Origin: Sinorhizobium fredii USDA 205
GTDB lineage: Bacteria > Pseudomonadota > Alphaproteobacteria > Rhizobiales > Rhizobiaceae
Direction: 5' to 3'
Assembly (NCBI RefSeq): GCF_001461695.1
Contig: NZ_AUTC01000001.1
Coordinates: 124,001 to 188,000 of the forward strand
Length of the DNA stretch: 64,000 nt
A program made the position numbers and the translations under genes. The notes below the pieces were generated by a model. The model ran no database searches. It was not told where the DNA came from and saw only the letters and a list, made by a program, of their open reading frames with translations. Below, piece after piece: positions 45,966-55,843 of the stretch (its first letter is position 1; each line of letters opens with the position of its first letter).

Positions 45966-47029
45966 TCGAGACGGCTGTCGCGGATTTCGCGGATGGTGGT
46001 CAGCTTGTCGCGATCGCAAAGCCCAGAGAGGCCCCGGACGATCCGGCCGGGCAGCCCCGGCCCCTCGTAGACCATGCAGGAATAAAGCTGGACGAGGTCG
46101 GCGCCGGCGCGGATCTTTTCCGCCGCGGTCTCCGCCGAACTGACCCCGCCGACACCGATGATCGGCACGTTTGGCCCAAGTCGTTTGCGCATCCGGGCGA
46201 GCACCGCCGTCGATTTCTCGAAGAGCGGCTTGCCGGAAAGCCCGCCAGCCTCCTTGGCCTGTCGCTGATCCCTGAGGCCTTCGCGCGCGAGCGTCGTGTT
46301 GGAGACGATCAGGCCGTCGAGATTATGGGCCAACACTTCCGCCGCGATGTCGTCCATGCCTGCTTCGGTGAGATCCGGGGCGATCTTCAGGAACACCGGA
46401 ACCCGCCTGCCGCCTTTCCCCACTTCCTCGTCGCGAGCGGCGAGGACGGCCGAAAGCAGCGCCGCCAGGCTCTCGCGGGCCTGCAGGTCGCGCAGGCCCG
46501 GCGTGTTGGGCGAGGAGATATTGGCGGTGAAGTAGCGAGCCACCGCATAGAAGGTGCGGATTCCCGCAACATAGTCGGCAATCCGGTCGGCGCTGTCCTT
46601 GTTGGCGCCGATATTGACGCCGATCAGCGCCTGGCGCGCGCAGGCCTGAAGGCGCGCCAGCGCCGCCCCGTGTCCATCATTGTTGAAGCCGAGCCGGTTG
46701 ATCACCGCCTCGTCCTCGACCAGCCGGAAAATCCGGGGCTTGTCATTGCCCTGCTGCGGTCGCGGCGTCACCGTGCCGATCTCGGTGAAGCCGAAGCCGA
46801 GCCGCAACAGAGCCTCCGGCACTTCGGCATTCTTGTCGTAGCCGGCGGCCATGCCGACCGGATTCGGAAAGACAAGGCCTGCAATGGTCTGCTCGAGCCT
46901 GGTATCGGCCGGAGCGGCACAGCTCGGCGCGAGGCCGCTCTTCAGCGCCTTGATCGAAATCCCATGGGCGGTTTCCGGGTCCAGAAGGAACAGGCCGCGG
47001 CGGGCGAGGCGTTCGAGAGGTCCGGTCAT
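45941..47029 (-). CDS. pyrD: Dihydroorotate dehydrogenase (class 2, quinone-linked)
   Basis: A 362-residue membrane-associated FMN enzyme of pyrimidine synthesis. The N-terminal helices (PLERLARRGLFLLDPETAHG) give membrane contact. FMN and active-site motifs are NPVGMAAGYDKNAEVP, EIGTVTPRPQQGN, NISSPNTPGLRDLQ, KIAPDLT and GVGGVSSAETAAEKIRAGADLVQLYS. ATG 47029 overlaps the stop of the DUF952 gene (ATGA), so the two are coupled. The longer frame to 47407 is that gene's shadow. Confidence 0.96.
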   Translation of the reverse strand: MTGPLERLARRGLFLLDPETAHGISIKALKSGLAPSCAAPADTRLEQTIAGLVFPNPVGMAAGYDKNAEVPEALLRLGFGFTEIGTVTPRPQQGNDKPRIFRLVEDEAVINRLGFNNDGHGAALARLQACARQALIGVNIGANKDSADRIADYVAGIRTFYAVARYFTANISSPNTPGLRDLQARESLAALLSAVLAARDEEVGKGGRRVPVFLKIAPDLTEAGMDDIAAEVLAHNLDGLIVSNTTLAREGLRDQRQAKEAGGLSGKPLFEKSTAVLARMRKRLGPNVPIIGVGGVSSAETAAEKIRAGADLVQLYSCMVYEGPGLPGRIVRGLSGLCDRDKLTTIREIRDSRLDYWAGRNV

Positions 47030-47373
47030 GGTGCTAGCTCGGGGAAGATATGCTTGCCGTCGGAACCGAGCGGCAGGGGCTTTTCCCACAGCACCGCGTC
47101 GAGCGTCAGCGGTCCATAGAGATGCGGAAACAGCGCTCCGCCGCGCGAGGGCTCGTAGACGAGCTTGTCGCCGAGCGCGCCTGCGTCGACGGCGACGAGC
47201 AGCAGATCCGTCTGGCCCTCGAAATGTCGCGCTGCGGTCTCGCCGACCTGATCGCCCGTCGAGAAATGAATGAAGCCGTCGGCGAGGTCGACGGGCGCGC
47301 CGGCGAATTGTCCGGCACGCCGGGCTTCCTGCCATAGAAGCGCCGGAACGATCTTGTATATGGTAGCGTTCAT
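47026..47373 (-). CDS. DUF952 domain protein
   Basis: A 115-residue protein with the DUF952 pattern YKIVPALLWQEARRAGQFAGAPVDLADGFIHFSTGDQV. Its role is unknown, and it is often encoded directly before pyrD in Rhizobiales, as here with a 4-bp overlap. Start uncertain: ATG 47373 or ATG 47394, neither with a strong Shine-Dalgarno. Confidence 0.83.
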   Translation of the reverse strand: MNATIYKIVPALLWQEARRAGQFAGAPVDLADGFIHFSTGDQVGETAARHFEGQTDLLLVAVDAGALGDKLVYEPSRGGALFPHLYGPLTLDAVLWEKPLPLGSDGKHIFPELAP

Positions 47374-47493
47374 CTTTGTCCGCTCGTCCGTCATGAATCC
47401 GAGCCATGGCCTTGCCGCAAATATCGGCGCATGTCCACCGCGGTGCACCTGATTGAACGCGGATTTCCGCCAGTCTCCAAGGGAGAGGATGTC

Positions 47494-47925
47494 ATGAGGA
47501 AGTCAACTGCAGCGCTCGCCTTCGGCCTGGGACTCGGATTGGCCCTCCCGGCCGGGGCCCAGCAGCCGGCGCCGGGCCGCTTCAGCATGCAGAAGTCGGA
47601 GACAGGGTTCGCGCGGCTCGACACGGAGACCGGCGAGGTTACCCTCTGCCGGGAGAAGAACGGCGAACTCATCTGCCGGATGGCCGCTGACGAGCGCGCC
47701 GCCTTCGAGCGGGAGCTCGACCTGCTCACCAAACGGGTCGAAGCCCTGGAAAAGGCTGTGCAGGGCGGGGCGACCGCCGTGAAACCGGATCTCCCGACCG
47801 ACGAAGAGATTGACCGGACCATGAGCATCATGGAAAGAATGATGCGCAAGTTCATGGATATCGTGAAGGATCTCGAAGGCCGCGATACCACCGAGCAAGG
47901 TGGACCGGTGCCTGACAAGACCTGA
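47494..47925 (+). CDS. Hypothetical secreted protein with coiled coil
   Basis: A 143-residue protein. The signal peptide spans residues 1-22 (ALAFGLGLGLALPAGA/QQ). A short segment with two Cys (VTLCREKNGELICRM) is followed by a coiled coil (AFERELDLLTKRVEALEKAV) and a C-terminal helix rich in Met (MSIMERMMRKFMDIVKDLE). I do not recognise a family. The ATG at 47494 follows GGGAGAGG. It lies upstream of the CrbR-like regulator gene on the same strand. Confidence 0.72.
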   Translation: MRKSTAALAFGLGLGLALPAGAQQPAPGRFSMQKSETGFARLDTETGEVTLCREKNGELICRMAADERAAFERELDLLTKRVEALEKAVQGGATAVKPDLPTDEEIDRTMSIMERMMRKFMDIVKDLEGRDTTEQGGPVPDKT

Positions 47926-48031
47926 TCGTCCTGAGCGGACACCGAGCGGCGCGTGGAGGACGAAGCCGATCGGTGAGGACCATGCGGCATTCTGAATGCT
48001 GCATCCGAGGCTCTTGGGAGGGAGCGTCATC

Positions 48032-48679
48032 ATGCCCGACATGACCATCATCATTGCTGACGACCATCCGCTGTTCCGCGGTGCGATGCGCCAGGCGCTG
48101 AGCGGCATGGACGGCGCGCCCGCCATTGTCGAGGCCGGCGATTTCGCAGCCGCTCGCAAGGCCGCGGCGGACAATCCGGATGCCGATCTGATGCTTCTCG
48201 ATCTCACCATGCCGGGGGTCAGCGGTCTCTCCGGCCTTATCGCGCTGCGCGCCGAATTCCCCAGCCTGCCGGTGATGATCGTCTCGGCCCATGACGATCC
48301 GGCGACCATTCACCGCGCCATCGATCTCGGCGCGGCGGGCTTCCTGTCGAAATCGGCCGGCATCGAGGAAATCCGCGACGGCATCGAGAAGGTCATGGCG
48401 GGTGAAATCTTCGTCCCGGCCGGCTACGACCAGAACCAGGAATACGAGCCGGAAGTGGCCGACCTCCTGCATCGCCTGCAGACCCTGACGCCGCAGCAGT
48501 CGCGCGTCCTGTCGATGCTCGCCGAGGGCCTGCTGAACAAGCAGATCGCCTACGAGCTCGGCGTCTCCGAGGCGACCATCAAGGCGCACGTCTCGGCGAT
48601 CCTCCTGAAGCTCAATGTCGACAGCCGCACTCAGGCGGTCATCCAGCTTTCGAAGCTCGGAAGCGTGGCAGCGGCCTAG
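48032..48679 (+). CDS. LuxR/NarL-type response regulator, CrbR-like
   Basis: A 215-residue regulator. The receiver domain has phospho-acceptor Asp57 (LMLLDLTMPG) and Lys in FLSKSAG, and the C-terminal LuxR helix-turn-helix reads LTPQQSRVLSMLAEGLLNKQIAYELGVSEATIKAHVSAI. The neighbouring, convergent gene encodes a symporter-type hybrid kinase of the CrbS/MxtR group, whose known partners (CrbR, ErdR) are of this class and switch on acetyl-CoA synthetase. The functional assignment rests on that context. ATG 48032 follows GGGAGGGAG. Confidence 0.85.
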   Translation: MPDMTIIIADDHPLFRGAMRQALSGMDGAPAIVEAGDFAAARKAAADNPDADLMLLDLTMPGVSGLSGLIALRAEFPSLPVMIVSAHDDPATIHRAIDLGAAGFLSKSAGIEEIRDGIEKVMAGEIFVPAGYDQNQEYEPEVADLLHRLQTLTPQQSRVLSMLAEGLLNKQIAYELGVSEATIKAHVSAILLKLNVDSRTQAVIQLSKLGSVAAA

Positions 48680-48751
48680 GCGGCAGCAATGGCGGATGGC
48701 TTGCCCCTTTCGCCGACCGATATTGAGGGGACTGGGAGCTTGCCGCGTGTC

Positions 48752-48800
48752 CCTTCGCCCCGCTTGCGGGGAGAAGGTGCCGGCAGGCGGATGAGGGGCA
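48752..48800 (-). repeat. REP-like element, family 2, copy B
   Basis: CTTCGCCCCGCTTGCGGGGAGAAGGT followed by GCCGGCAGGCGGATGAGGGG, the same element as at 41871. It lies between the convergent ends of the response regulator and hybrid kinase genes, where its GC palindrome could terminate or shield both transcripts. Confidence 0.72.
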
Positions 48801-48822
48801 AATCCACCGGATGAAACTGCCT

Positions 48823-51800
48823 CTACTCCGCAGCCGCGCGTCCCGCTGCGGCGAGCTGGGTCAGCCAGGCGCGCAAGGCGCCCGGGCGGACCGGCTTGTG
48901 CTGCAGTGAAACTCCATCACGCTCCGCTGCGCCGCGGACCTCCGGCGTGCGGTCAGCGGTTACCATCAGGGCTGGAATGCCTTCCTTCCAGAGCGCGCGG
49001 ATCGAGGCGATCGCCTCGATGCCGGTGCCGTCGTCGAGGTGATAGTCGGCGACGATCGCGTCGGGCCGCGTCGGCAGGTTTTCCGGGCCTATCTGAGCGC
49101 AGGCGGCCACCGATTCCACCGTTGTGACGGCGCAGCCCCAGCCGCCCAAGAGCAGCGCCATGCCCTCGAGGATCTTCGGCTCGTTATCGACGCAGACGAT
49201 ATTGAGCCCGGTCAGCGCGTCGCTCGTCTTCGTCGCGGCGACCGGCTGCGGCCTTTCCGGCGCGGCGGCGCTTGTATCGAGCGGTACGCTAACCTTGAAA
49301 CCGGTGCCCTTTCCCGGCTTCGACCGCAGGCCGACCGGATGGCTGAGCACACGCGAGATGCGGTCGACGATCGAGAGGCCGAGGCCGAGCCCGGAGGCCG
49401 TACGCGCCCCTTCGTCGAGGCGTGCGAATTCCTTGAACACGGTCCGGAACTTCGACGCCGGAATGCCGATGCCGGAGTCGAGCACCTCGATCGTCGCCGC
49501 CTGCCCGTGCCGCCGGACGCCGACCAGCACCTTGCCCTGGAGCGTGTATTTGATCGCATTCGAGACGAGATTCTGGACGACGCGTCGTAGGAGGTTCGGA
49601 TCGCTGCGCACCACGATCGAGGTCGGCATGACCGTGAACTCGATTTCCTTCGCCCGCGCCATCGGGGCGAAGTCCGTCTCGATGCGCCTCAACAGATCAT
49701 CAAGCGGCACCGCCTGCAGCCGCGGTTTCATCGCGCCGGTGTCGAGCCGCGAGATGTCCAGCACTGCTCCGAGAATGGCCTCCACCGATTCCAGCGAGGA
49801 GTCGATGTTCTGGACCAGCGCCTTGTTGTCGGAATCGCCGAGCCGCTCGACGAGCGACGAGGAATAGAGCCGCGCCGCATTCAACGGCTGCAGGATGTCG
49901 TGTCCGGCGGCGGCGAAGAAGCGGGTCTTGCCGATATTGGCGTCTTCGGCGGCGGCGCGCGCCTCGCCGAGTTCCCGGTTGACCCGCGTCAATTCGCTCG
50001 TCCGCTCGGCGACGCGCAGTTCCAGCGTCTCGTTCGCCTGCTTGAGTGCCATGTCGGCCGCAACGCGCGGGGTGATGTCGGTATAGGTGGTGACGATGCC
50101 CTTGTCGGGCATGGCGTTGGTCCGGACCTCGACGATCCGGGCGCCGTTGCCGAGCTCCAGCAGGAAAGGCTTGTCGAGCGCCAGGAAGTTGGCGACCAGC
50201 GCCTTTTCCTCGTCCTTACGGATGTCGCCGCGGCGCGCGAGGACCGCCACGATATCCGTGAGTGGGAAGCCGACCTGGCCGGCGGCCTCAGGCAGATCGA
50301 GCAGTTCCCGGAAACGGCGGTTCCAGATGATCAGATTGCTGGCATTGTCGAAGACCGCGATGCCTTGGTCCATCTGTGAGAGCGCCGTCTGCAGCATGTC
50401 CTGGTTATGTTGCAAGGCCTCGCTCGCCTGGTCGAGCAGCCAGGCCGTATCCGACGAGGTGTCGTCCATGCGCTGCAGCGCCAGCGAAAACACCAGCCGG
50501 GCCGAAGAGGAGCCGATGGCGCTACCGAGCAATTGTTCGGAAAAATGAACGAGGGCCATGTCGGCGGAAGCATTCTCGTCGAGCCAGCGCCCCGACTGCT
50601 GCTCGTAGGTGTGGAAGGAGCGCTGCATGCGCTCCTCGCCCATATAGCGGGCGATCGTCGTCTTGAGGTCGCGCACCGTGACCTTCGTCTTGCGTCCGCG
50701 GAAGGCCCGATCCGTGCGCGAGCGGCGCGTGATGAAAACACCGGCCTGGAAGCGTTCGAGCGGCTTCGGCGTGCGGGTCAGTGAGCCGAGCACATAGGCG
50801 GACACGTTGACGAGCAAGCTGAGGGCCGATGCGTTGACGAGCGGGTCGGACTGCGGCCCCGAGAAGAGATCGGTAAACGGCAGGAGAAAGCTCAGGATCG
50901 TCGAGGCGACGTGGGAATTGTCGGGGCCGCCGAGGCTCGGCAGGAACAGGATATAGGCCCAGACGAGAAAGCCGCTGACCATGCCCGCAATCGCGCCCCG
51001 GGCGTTCGCCTGCCTCCAGACGAGACCTCCGAGCAGCGCCGGCGCCATCTGCGAGATGGCGACGAAAGAGAGCAGTCCGAGTGAGGCGAGGCCGGCGCTT
51101 ATGTCGGCCGAGCGATAGTAGCTGTAGCCGAGCAGCAGGACGACGAAGATCGCCGTGCGGCGAATGTTGAGCAGCGTGCCGGCCACGCTCTCCTGCAGAG
51201 TGCCGCGCGTGCCGAGCCGCTGGCGCAGGAAGACCGGCATCACGATGTCGTTGGAGATCATGATCGACAGCGCCACCGAGGCGACGATGACCATGGCCGT
51301 GGCGGCGGAAAATCCGCCGATGAAGGTGAGGAGCGTGATGAGCGGCACATCGCCGGCAAGCGGCAGGGCCAGGAGATAGAGGTCGGCGTCGCCGGAGCCG
51401 GAGAAGGTCAGGATACCGGCAATGGCGATCGGCAGGACGAAGAGGTTGATGGCGATCAGGTAGAGAGGAAACAATACCCCGGCGGTGCGCAGCTCGTTCT
51501 CGGTGCGATTCTCGACGACGGTGACGTGGAACTGCCGCGGCAGCATGATGATCCCGAAGGCGGAGAGCACGATCAGCAGGATCCACCGCGCGGTCGGCGT
51601 CTGATACTCGAGGGTGGAAAGGACCGCGGAGCTCTGTTGGGCTGCTTCCAACAGATTTGCCGGCCCGTCGAACAGCACGAAGACGATGTAGATGCCCGCC
51701 GTCAGCATCGCGACAAGCTTGACGACCGATTCCATCGCAATCGCCAGAATCAGCCCGTCCTGGTGCTCGGTCGCATCCGTGTGGCGCGTGCCGAAGACGA

Positions 51801-52329
51801 TCGCGAAGCAGGCGAGAAAGAGCGTGACGAGCAGCGGCAGGTCGATGAAGTTTTCGCCCGCGCCGATGCCGTAGTCGCTGGTGTCGATCATCGCGGCGAC
51901 CGAACTCGAAACCGCCTTGAGCTGAAGGGCGATGTAGGGAATGGCCCCGACCAGCGAGATCAGCGCGACGATCGCCGCCACCGCCGGGTTCTTGCCGTAG
52001 CGCGCCGCTACGAAATCGGCGACCGAGGTCAGCTTCTCGGTCTTGGCGAGCCGCACGATCCTGCGGATCAGCGGCATGCCGAGCGTGAACATCAGGATCG
52101 GCCCGATATAGATGCCGGTGAACTCGAGCCCATGCTCGGCGGCGAGCCCGACGCCGCCGAAATAGGTCCAGGAGGTGCAGTAGATCGCCAGGCTCAGCGC
52201 ATAGACCAGCGGCCTGCCCTTGCTGGCAATCTTGCTTTTGCTGGCGCGGCGGTCGCCGTAGCTTGCGACTGCGAAGAGCAGCAGCAGATAGGCGAAGGCC
52301 GAGGCAAAAATGACCGAACCCGAAAGCAT
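48823..52329 (-). CDS. Hybrid sensor kinase with sodium/solute symporter domain, CrbS/MxtR-like
   Basis: A 1168-residue protein. Residues 1-500 form an SSS-type symporter fold with about 12 to 13 hydrophobic segments (SLAIYCTSWTYFGGVGLAAEHG, RIVRLAKTEKLTSVADFVAARYGK). A linker of the STAC type and a PAS domain (about 645-750) lead to a HisKA domain with His810 in AAAGHDILQPLNAARLYSS. HATPase (DSGIGIP, GLGLGLSIV) and a C-terminal receiver with Asp1095 (IVADYHLDDG) follow. In CrbS the symporter part senses or couples acetate-related nutrition to phosphorylation of a LuxR-type regulator. The matching regulator gene is 143 bp away, convergent. Confidence 0.92.
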   Translation of the reverse strand: MLSGSVIFASAFAYLLLLFAVASYGDRRASKSKIASKGRPLVYALSLAIYCTSWTYFGGVGLAAEHGLEFTGIYIGPILMFTLGMPLIRRIVRLAKTEKLTSVADFVAARYGKNPAVAAIVALISLVGAIPYIALQLKAVSSSVAAMIDTSDYGIGAGENFIDLPLLVTLFLACFAIVFGTRHTDATEHQDGLILAIAMESVVKLVAMLTAGIYIVFVLFDGPANLLEAAQQSSAVLSTLEYQTPTARWILLIVLSAFGIIMLPRQFHVTVVENRTENELRTAGVLFPLYLIAINLFVLPIAIAGILTFSGSGDADLYLLALPLAGDVPLITLLTFIGGFSAATAMVIVASVALSIMISNDIVMPVFLRQRLGTRGTLQESVAGTLLNIRRTAIFVVLLLGYSYYRSADISAGLASLGLLSFVAISQMAPALLGGLVWRQANARGAIAGMVSGFLVWAYILFLPSLGGPDNSHVASTILSFLLPFTDLFSGPQSDPLVNASALSLLVNVSAYVLGSLTRTPKPLERFQAGVFITRRSRTDRAFRGRKTKVTVRDLKTTIARYMGEERMQRSFHTYEQQSGRWLDENASADMALVHFSEQLLGSAIGSSSARLVFSLALQRMDDTSSDTAWLLDQASEALQHNQDMLQTALSQMDQGIAVFDNASNLIIWNRRFRELLDLPEAAGQVGFPLTDIVAVLARRGDIRKDEEKALVANFLALDKPFLLELGNGARIVEVRTNAMPDKGIVTTYTDITPRVAADMALKQANETLELRVAERTSELTRVNRELGEARAAAEDANIGKTRFFAAAGHDILQPLNAARLYSSSLVERLGDSDNKALVQNIDSSLESVEAILGAVLDISRLDTGAMKPRLQAVPLDDLLRRIETDFAPMARAKEIEFTVMPTSIVVRSDPNLLRRVVQNLVSNAIKYTLQGKVLVGVRRHGQAATIEVLDSGIGIPASKFRTVFKEFARLDEGARTASGLGLGLSIVDRISRVLSHPVGLRSKPGKGTGFKVSVPLDTSAAAPERPQPVAATKTSDALTGLNIVCVDNEPKILEGMALLLGGWGCAVTTVESVAACAQIGPENLPTRPDAIVADYHLDDGTGIEAIASIRALWKEGIPALMVTADRTPEVRGAAERDGVSLQHKPVRPGALRAWLTQLAAAGRAAAE

Positions 52330-52574
52330 GCCTCACTCCTCGACGGGCAGCATAGGGCAAGTCCATCCCATTGAGAATTGGTTGCTTTATGCGTCTTAAG
52401 TCCAAGACGGGGCCGAGCTTGAGCCTTGCTGCACTTGCGCGAGCCGTCCCGCCGCGCCTAGATCGCGAAGGGCGGTTCCCTCACACCCGCCTTTGGTCTA
52501 GATTCCTACCAGCGGTTGCCGCGCGGGACAGGCGCGGGCGATCGTTCCAGGACGGGGATCTTACGGAGAGACGC

Positions 52575-53003
52575 ATGCTGAACGAATTCAAAGAGTTTAT
52601 CGCCCGTGGCAATGTGATGGACCTGGCGGTCGGCGTGATCATCGGCGCCGCCTTCACCAAGATCGTCACTTCGGTCGTCGACGACCTGGTGATGCCGGTC
52701 GTCGGCGCGATTACCGGTGGCGGCTTCGATTTCTCCAATTATTTCCTGCCGCTCTCAGCCAACGTCAACGCCCCGACGCTGGCCGCCGCCCGCCAGCAGG
52801 GCGCCGTCCTTGCCTATGGCAACTTCATCACGGTGCTGATCAACTTCCTGATCCTCGCCTGGATCATCTTCCTGTTGATCAAGATCGTAAATCGCCTGCG
52901 GAGGTCGATCGAACGGGAGAAGCCACCGGCACCGGACGCGCCGCCCCCGCAGGACATCCTTCTGTTGGCGGAAATCCGTGATCTCTTGAAGCAGCGCGCC
53001 TGA
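52575..53003 (+). CDS. mscL: Large-conductance mechanosensitive channel MscL
   Basis: A 142-residue channel that releases solutes on sudden osmotic downshift. It has the N-terminal amphipathic helix ([31 protein letters not shown]), two membrane helices and a cytoplasmic helix with [18 protein letters not shown] precedes ATG 52575, and the longer frame to 52371 is leader. It is divergent from the hybrid kinase gene. Confidence 0.96.
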   Translation: MLNEFKEFIARGNVMDLAVGVIIGAAFTKIVTSVVDDLVMPVVGAITGGGFDFSNYFLPLSANVNAPTLAAARQQGAVLAYGNFITVLINFLILAWIIFLLIKIVNRLRRSIEREKPPAPDAPPPQDILLLAEIRDLLKQRA

Positions 53004-53143
53004 CTGGTGCGCTCTGTTCATCGCGGGCCACGCTTCTGCGGCCGCCAAAACATCACAGAAATCGATAAACCCGTCAGAGAAAATCGCGTGATCGTCGATG
53101 TCAAAGCGTCTAGAAGCGGCGAGCAATCAGGAGCTCGCCGCCG

Positions 53144-54310
53144 ATGACGATCATGACCAGCCTTAGCCCCCGCGCACTTTCGGCGCCCGAAAGCGGCATC
53201 GTCGAAGTGGTGAACTATGCGCGCGGTCGCGATGGCCTCATTCCGCTCTGGGTGGGCGAGGGCGATCTTCCGACGCCGGATTTCATCACTCGGGCCGCGG
53301 CGGAAGCACTGGTGGCAGGCGAGACTTTCTACACCTGGCAGCGCGGCATCCCGCCGCTGCGCGAAGCCTTGGCGCGCTACTACCAGCGCCGCTTCCAGAA
53401 GACGCTCGCGCCCGAGAATTTCTACGTCACCGGATCGGGAATGCAGGCGATCAAGCTTGCGATCGAGGCGATCGCCTCGCCCGGCGACGAGATGGTGCTC
53501 TTGACCCCGGCCTGGCCGAATTTCGCGGCCGCCGCGGACCTCTCCGGCGTCCGGCCGGTCTCGGTGCCGCTGCGTTTCGAGAACGGTAAATGGCAGCTCG
53601 ATCTTGACCGGCTCGAGTCGGCAATCGGCGAGAGGACTCGAGCGCTCTTCATCAACACGCCGTCCAATCCGACCGGGTGGACGGCGACGCAGGACGATCT
53701 CAGGGCGATCCTGTCGCTGGCGCGCAAGCGCGGCCTCTGGATCATCGCCGACGAGATCTACGCACTCTACTATTACCTCGGCGGCCGGGCGCCGTCGTTC
53801 CTCGACATCATGGAGGAGGACGACCGCATCCTCTTCGTCAATTCCTTCTCCAAGAACTGGTCGATGACCGGCTGGCGTGTCGGCTGGATCGTGGCGCCGC
53901 CGGCAATCGGACAGGTGCTCGAGAACCTGATCCAGTATTCGACGTCCGGGGTCGCGCAATTCATGCAGCGCGGCGCCGTCGTTGCCCTGGACGAAGGGGA
54001 CCGTTTCGTCGACGACAACGTCGCCAAGGCCAGGCGCAATCGTGATATGCTCTGCGATGCGCTGATTGCCACTAATCGCGTCGAGACGCTGAAGCCGGAC
54101 GGGGCGCTCTACGCCTTCCTGAAGATCGATGGCGTGACGGACGCACGCCGGGCGGCGATCGACATCGTCGACAAGACCGGCGTCGGGTTGGCGCCCGGAA
54201 CGGCTTTCGGCGAAGGCGGATCGCTCTTCATGCGGGCCTGCTTCCTGCGCGATCCCGCCCAGATCGCCGAAGCGGCGGATCGGCTGCGCACCTACATCCT
54301 CGGCCGCTGA
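53144..54310 (+). CDS. Class I PLP-dependent aminotransferase
   Basis: A 388-residue fold-type I aminotransferase with PLP lysine Lys237 in NSFSKNWSMTGWRVGW and earlier NTPSNPTG and DEIYALYYY. Related to aspartate/aromatic aminotransferases. The actual amino-acid specificity cannot be read from motifs. The upstream 140 bp show no obvious regulatory site. Confidence 0.85.
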   Translation: MTIMTSLSPRALSAPESGIVEVVNYARGRDGLIPLWVGEGDLPTPDFITRAAAEALVAGETFYTWQRGIPPLREALARYYQRRFQKTLAPENFYVTGSGMQAIKLAIEAIASPGDEMVLLTPAWPNFAAAADLSGVRPVSVPLRFENGKWQLDLDRLESAIGERTRALFINTPSNPTGWTATQDDLRAILSLARKRGLWIIADEIYALYYYLGGRAPSFLDIMEEDDRILFVNSFSKNWSMTGWRVGWIVAPPAIGQVLENLIQYSTSGVAQFMQRGAVVALDEGDRFVDDNVAKARRNRDMLCDALIATNRVETLKPDGALYAFLKIDGVTDARRAAIDIVDKTGVGLAPGTAFGEGGSLFMRACFLRDPAQIAEAADRLRTYILGR

Positions 54311-54488
54311 TCCGGGGATTTCGTCCATTCCTGGCCGATCGATAAAATCCGAATGATTGCCGTGGCGGCCACTTAACCACACGGTTGAGAATAGTCGGAG
54401 AAGAGCGGCGTCGGCGGCCCGATTTACCAATTCCGTAAGCATCGCCCGTCTTTCCTGTTCCCGGGTTCTATCGGGGGTGAAAGCAGCC

Positions 54489-55523
54489 ATGGCCATATTG
54501 GTGACAGGCGGTGCGGGCTATATCGGCAGCCATATGGTTTGGTCATTGCTCGACGCGGGAGAGACCGTCGTCGTGCTTGACAGCCTGACAACCGGCTTCC
54601 GCTGGGCGGTGGCGCCGGAAGCGCGTTTCTATTTCGGCGATGTCAGCGACCGGGCGGTGCTGGCGCGGATCTTCGCCGAAAATGCGATCGACGCGGTCGT
54701 CCATTTCGCCGGATCGGCCGTCGTGCCGGAATCGGTTGCCAAACCGCTCGCCTACTACGAGAACAATACGGCGAAGACGCGCGCGCTCATCGCCGCCACG
54801 ATTGAGGCCGGCGTGCGCCGCTTCGTCTTCTCCTCGACGGCCGCCGTCTATGGCACCCAGGACACGCCCGATCCGATCAAGGAAACGGCGGCCCTGCGTC
54901 CGGAAAGCCCCTATGGCCGTTCCAAGCTGATGTCGGAAATCATGCTTGAGGACGCGGCGGCAGCGCATGATTTCAGCTACGTGGCGCTTCGTTATTTCAA
55001 TGTGGCCGGGGCCGATCCACTCGGTCGTGCGGGGCAATCGACCTTCGGCGCCACGCATCTCATCAAGGTCGCCTGCGAAGCGGCGCTCGGCAAGCGCCGC
55101 AAGGTCGATGTTTTCGGCACCGACTATCCGACGGCGGATGGCACCGGCATTCGCGACTACATCCATGTCACCGACCTGGTTGCCGCCCATTGCAATGCGC
55201 TTGACTATCTGCGGCGCGGCGGTGAGCCGCTCGTCACCAATTGCGGCTATGGCGAAGGCTTTTCCGTACTGCAGGTCCTCGACACGGTGCGGCAGGTTTC
55301 CGGCTGCGATTTCCGCGTCGATTATGCGCCGCGCCGCCCGGGCGATGCGGCCCAGGTCGTCGCCGATCCGGCCGTCGCTCGGTTGAAGCTCGACTGGGTG
55401 CCGACCCATGCGAGCCTCGAACATATCGTCCAGAGCGCCTTCGATTGGGAGGGGTATCTGAGCCGCAAGAACAGTTTCGACGATGGTCGCGGCGACGACG
55501 GACGCCTTGTCGCCAACGGCTGA
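54489..55523 (+). CDS. galE: UDP-glucose 4-epimerase (GalE/ExoB type)
   Basis: A 344-residue short-chain dehydrogenase-type sugar epimerase with N-terminal NAD motif TGGAGYIGSH (residues 6-15), HFAGSAVVPESV, SSTAAVYG, catalytic Tyr142 and Lys146 (YGRSK), and RYFNVAGADP. It interconverts UDP-glucose and UDP-galactose, a supply step for exopolysaccharide and lipopolysaccharide. Start ATG 54489 (MAILVTGGAG), and the frame upstream to 54357 is not coding-like. Confidence 0.93.
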   Translation: MAILVTGGAGYIGSHMVWSLLDAGETVVVLDSLTTGFRWAVAPEARFYFGDVSDRAVLARIFAENAIDAVVHFAGSAVVPESVAKPLAYYENNTAKTRALIAATIEAGVRRFVFSSTAAVYGTQDTPDPIKETAALRPESPYGRSKLMSEIMLEDAAAAHDFSYVALRYFNVAGADPLGRAGQSTFGATHLIKVACEAALGKRRKVDVFGTDYPTADGTGIRDYIHVTDLVAAHCNALDYLRRGGEPLVTNCGYGEGFSVLQVLDTVRQVSGCDFRVDYAPRRPGDAAQVVADPAVARLKLDWVPTHASLEHIVQSAFDWEGYLSRKNSFDDGRGDDGRLVANG

Positions 55524-55537
55524 CGCTGAAAGCGGGC

Positions 55538-55843
55538 TTATTCCTTGTCTTCGCCGAGGAGTTTGCGCTCATGCTCGATCGCATGCTCGATCAGTTGCGT
55601 CCACAGGCCTTCATAGAAGTCCGGCTCGAGCCCGAATGCGATCGCATGCCTGCGGGCATTCTCGCGGACCTCGGCGACGCGCGCCGGAATATCGGCCTTC
55701 AGCTTCAGCGGGCGCTTGATCTCGGCCGCGCGGTCGATATAGCCCCAGCGCTCGGCAAAGAGCGCCATCAGGGCGCGGTCGAGCCGATCGATCTCGGTGC
55801 GCACATCCGCCATCGTCGTGCATTCTGCGGGGGTGTTCGGCAT
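55538..55843 (-). CDS. AroQ-type chorismate mutase
   Basis: A 101-residue all-helical chorismate mutase (VRTEIDRLDRALMALFAERWGYIDRAAEIK, the usual AroQ helix 1 with its Arg and Lys, and the C-terminal LIEHAIEHERKLL). It makes prephenate for aromatic amino acids. An isochorismate-pyruvate lyase (PchB-like) activity is an alternative. ATG 55843 follows GCAGGAG. Convergent with galE, 14 bp apart. Confidence 0.9.
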   Translation of the reverse strand: MPNTPAECTTMADVRTEIDRLDRALMALFAERWGYIDRAAEIKRPLKLKADIPARVAEVRENARRHAIAFGLEPDFYEGLWTQLIEHAIEHERKLLGEDKE

